Assembly: GCA_029573365.1 (NCBI GenBank)
Contig: JAKQGD010000671.1
Span: 1-9,097 of the forward strand
Reading direction: 5' to 3'
Length of the DNA: 9,097 bases
Origin: Bacteroidota bacterium
GTDB lineage: Bacteria > Bacteroidota > Bacteroidia > Chitinophagales > Saprospiraceae
A model generated the notes under the pieces. It was not told where the DNA came from, searched no databases, and saw only the letters and a list, made by a program, of their open reading frames with translations. Below, in pieces: positions 7,321 to 9,097 of the stretch. The translations under genes were made by a program, and so were the position numbers. Every line of letters starts with the position of its first letter. The stretch's first letter is position 1.

Positions 7321-7383
7321 TATTGACATATTTTTTTATTTATAATATGATGATTTGGGAATTCAGAAGTAATTTTCTATGGA

Positions 7384-9097
7384 TCAATGTTTTCCGGTCA
7401 TCTTTTGAAACCAGACACTCACCATGTCCAGAAAAAGGGAGTTATCTGTTTTTGTTTTACCTATGTCTTCCAATCCTGCACTCTGAAGGCTAAAAAATCC
7501 CGTCTTGATATCTGTAGACCAGTATGCCCTTCTGTTTGTATCTCCATCGAAAATATCCCTGCTAAAAACAAAATTTCCGCTATCTGCACCTGTTTTTCGT
7601 GCCAGTGTCCCGGCAAGGTCAAAATGATTGCATGGCTCTGTTATCTCTCTTTGTGCCAGGTTTAGGGTCGTATCGGGAGTATAGATGATGAGAGGTATCC
7701 TGAACCTTTTTTCGTCGTGAGGATTCGCCCATCCACTGTGCGTATTTCCGTGATCGGAGGTGATGACAAAAACCGTATTCCCATACCAGGGCTCGGTTTT
7801 AACTGCGGTAAAATACTGTTCCAGTGACTTGTCACTGTAGCTTACCGATCTTCTGTACAAGGCCGGAATATCCTGAGGAGTATTTTCGGCATCTTCACCC
7901 GGCAAATCAAAAGGAGCATGTGAGCTTAGCAGCATGACAACGGACAGAAAAGGCTTTTTAGCCAATTTTTGTTGTTTGGCCACCTGTTCCAGAACAAGGT
8001 GATCGGGTACTCCCCAGGACGTTTGCCGGGCTTCTGCCGGAAAATCCTGTGACCCGGCGACAATGTCAAAACCCGCTAGCCTTACCATGGTGCCGAGACT
8101 CGCAAAGTTGAGGTCTCCTCCATACGTAAATAAACTGTATAACCTTTTTTACTGACTGCCAAAGGCAAAGATTTGAATCCGCTGTTTGGAGCCATTTTTT
8201 CAGCCAGGTTGTGCCCACGGACCGAAGGCACACCATATACAGCACTGACTATGCCCTGATCGGTCCTGAAGCCGCTGCTGAAGGCATTGGTAAAGCGACA
8301 ACTGTGCCGACTCAGCGAATCAAAAAACGGAGTGGCACGATGGGTGCCTCCCAGATACTCCACCATATCAGCTGACCAGCCTTCTGTCATGATGACTACG
8401 ATGTTGCGGTCCTTCCAGGTGAGTGTATCAGTATACATCGACGGCAGAGTAGATTTTATATATGACTTGCGGTAATTGTCAATGTCTACTGATGAGTTGT
8501 AAATCTCAAGTGAACCACTTTTTGCCAGTGAGCTGAGAAAGTACCATTCCTTGTTAGTTGCAGCAAAATTATTGACCATTTTATCAGAATAAAACGCATC
8601 AGAAGCATGAATAGGAATCTTTTGCCACCCTCCTCTGAGGCCCAGAAAAGCCAAAATCGGAGCCACAAGGACAAAAGACCACGATTGCAGTTTATAGGCA
8701 GCAACAGGACTCCAGCCTATAAGCATGGTTTTTAACACCCTGAAACCTGCAGCCAAAAGCACAATCGAAAACAAAGTATACCATAACGGAATAAACTTAT
8801 ACACAGAAGCCCACGCTTCGGATTTGTATGAAATGTATGAAAAAGACCGGTAGTCCGTTGTTGTCCCCCATTCTGCATAAAGAAGAGCCGACGAATATTC
8901 CGTAAGGCAGATAAAAACCCAGGCAACTGCCAACAACAGTTTGATTAGGCTTTTGAAAACATCCTTGCCGGTACCCAGATATAAAACCCAGGGAATGAAA
9001 ACGAGCAGGAAAGTCCCACAAGCCACCGAAAGATCCAGTCGTAGTCCGTGTCTCCAGGGTTCCAGGTATTCCGGGCCGTGGTTTTGGGCAATAAACA
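7384..9097 (-). pseudogene. Frameshifted membrane sulfatase/LTA-synthase (MdoB/LtaS-like) family gene, 5' end off window
   Basis: Alkaline-phosphatase-superfamily membrane enzyme of the type that transfers phosphoglycerol or similar head groups to envelope polymers. The frame is open from the right edge (FIAQNHGPEYLEPW... before the GTG at 9026), so the gene starts outside the window. About four hydrophobic segments (including VACGTFLLVF, IKLLLAVAWVF, LWYTLFSIVLL and FVLVAPILAFLG) precede the extracytoplasmic domain. Family residues visible: metal-ligand Glu in MTEGWS (8382-8384), likely Thr nucleophile in FRTDQG (8262-8264), SSHAPF, and the Asp-His metal pair in TSDHGN (7750-7755). The N-terminal frame hits a stop at 8082-8084, while the rest continues in another frame down to 7384. 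Joining them at 8128-8130 restores the family pattern KGYTVYFTYGGDLNF, so one T is missing from a T-run. The truncated product would lack the second half of the active site. A true mutation or an assembly error are both possible. Confidence 0.85.

Larger units (their letters stand above)
6945..7383. other. 439-bp AT-rich intergenic region upstream of dnaB; possible oriC or DnaA-controlled promoter region
   Basis: No convincing gene is found on either strand. Starting next to dnaB, the stretch contains a dnaB promoter candidate (6982-7010), two DnaA-box-like 9-mers (7043-7072), a small CGGC-GAAA-GCCG hairpin (7111-7122), about 130 bp of very AT-rich DNA (roughly 7123-7256), a direct repeat of TTTAACC (7237-7253), and a weaker DnaA-like 9-mer at 7312-7320. 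Only the dnaB promoter is outward-facing with clear support; the sulfatase-family gene on the right ends into this region. The combination of boxes plus an AT-rich block is origin-like, but no dnaA, dnaN or other origin neighbour is in the window, so origin function is a hypothesis. Confidence 0.5.

Noticed and set aside
7257..7493. 78-residue plus-strand open frame running from the intergenic region into the sulfatase-family gene
   Set aside because: No recognisable motif, it overlaps the 3' end of the real minus-strand gene, and its composition looks like non-coding AT-rich DNA followed by antisense sequence.
7384..8088. The C-terminal half as an independent gene starting at ATG 8088
   Set aside because: The ATG lies in the middle of a conserved fold; the residues just before it in the same frame (TYGGDLNFASLGT) match the family, and the first half of the active site is in the adjoining frame.
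8120..8140. Programmed -1 ribosomal frameshifting in the sulfatase-family gene
   Set aside because: A -1 slip on the T-run would restore the frame, but the sequence GTTTATTTACG is not a canonical X-XXY-YYZ heptamer in the zero frame, and this family is not known to use recoding.

Overview
The window reads as chromosomal DNA of a Bacteroidota bacterium (Bacteroidetes). The lineage is inferred from three things: a TAnnTTTG-type -7 promoter element in front of dnaB, the absence of clear Shine-Dalgarno sequences before the genes, and an RND pump whose TM11-TM12 region and C-terminal helix look like those of Bacteroidetes pumps. Genus cannot be told from the sequence alone.

Left part (1-4635, + strand): three tightly packed genes. 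First is the 3' part of an HAE-1 type RND efflux pump inner-membrane subunit, whose N-terminus lies off the left edge. It is followed with no spacing at all (TAAATG) by pdxH, pyridoxamine 5'-phosphate oxidase. After 12 bp comes a two-TM potassium channel with a cytoplasmic RCK/TrkA regulatory domain. They look like one transcript, although their functions are unrelated.

Centre (4644-6944, - strand): dnaB, the replicative helicase, followed 21 bp downstream by an S4-domain protein of the RsuA/RluB/E/F pseudouridine synthase fold. That protein has lost the residues that should make it catalytic. It converges on the channel gene with an 8-bp gap.

Right part: 6945-7383 is a 439-bp AT-rich non-coding stretch upstream of dnaB. 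It holds a dnaB promoter candidate and DnaA-box-like sites, including one perfect consensus box and a near-consensus one exactly 21 bp apart. It may be a replication origin or a DnaA-controlled dnaB promoter. From 7384 to the right edge (- strand) lies a membrane-bound sulfatase/LTA-synthase-superfamily gene, broken by a single-base frameshift near 8128 and continuing past the window end.

No CRISPR array, tRNA, rRNA, insertion sequence or obvious defence island is visible. The most notable items are the apparent pseudo-pseudouridine synthase beside dnaB, the SSB-like C-terminal tip on DnaB, and the DnaA-box-bearing region upstream of dnaB. None of these amounts to proof of a new system.
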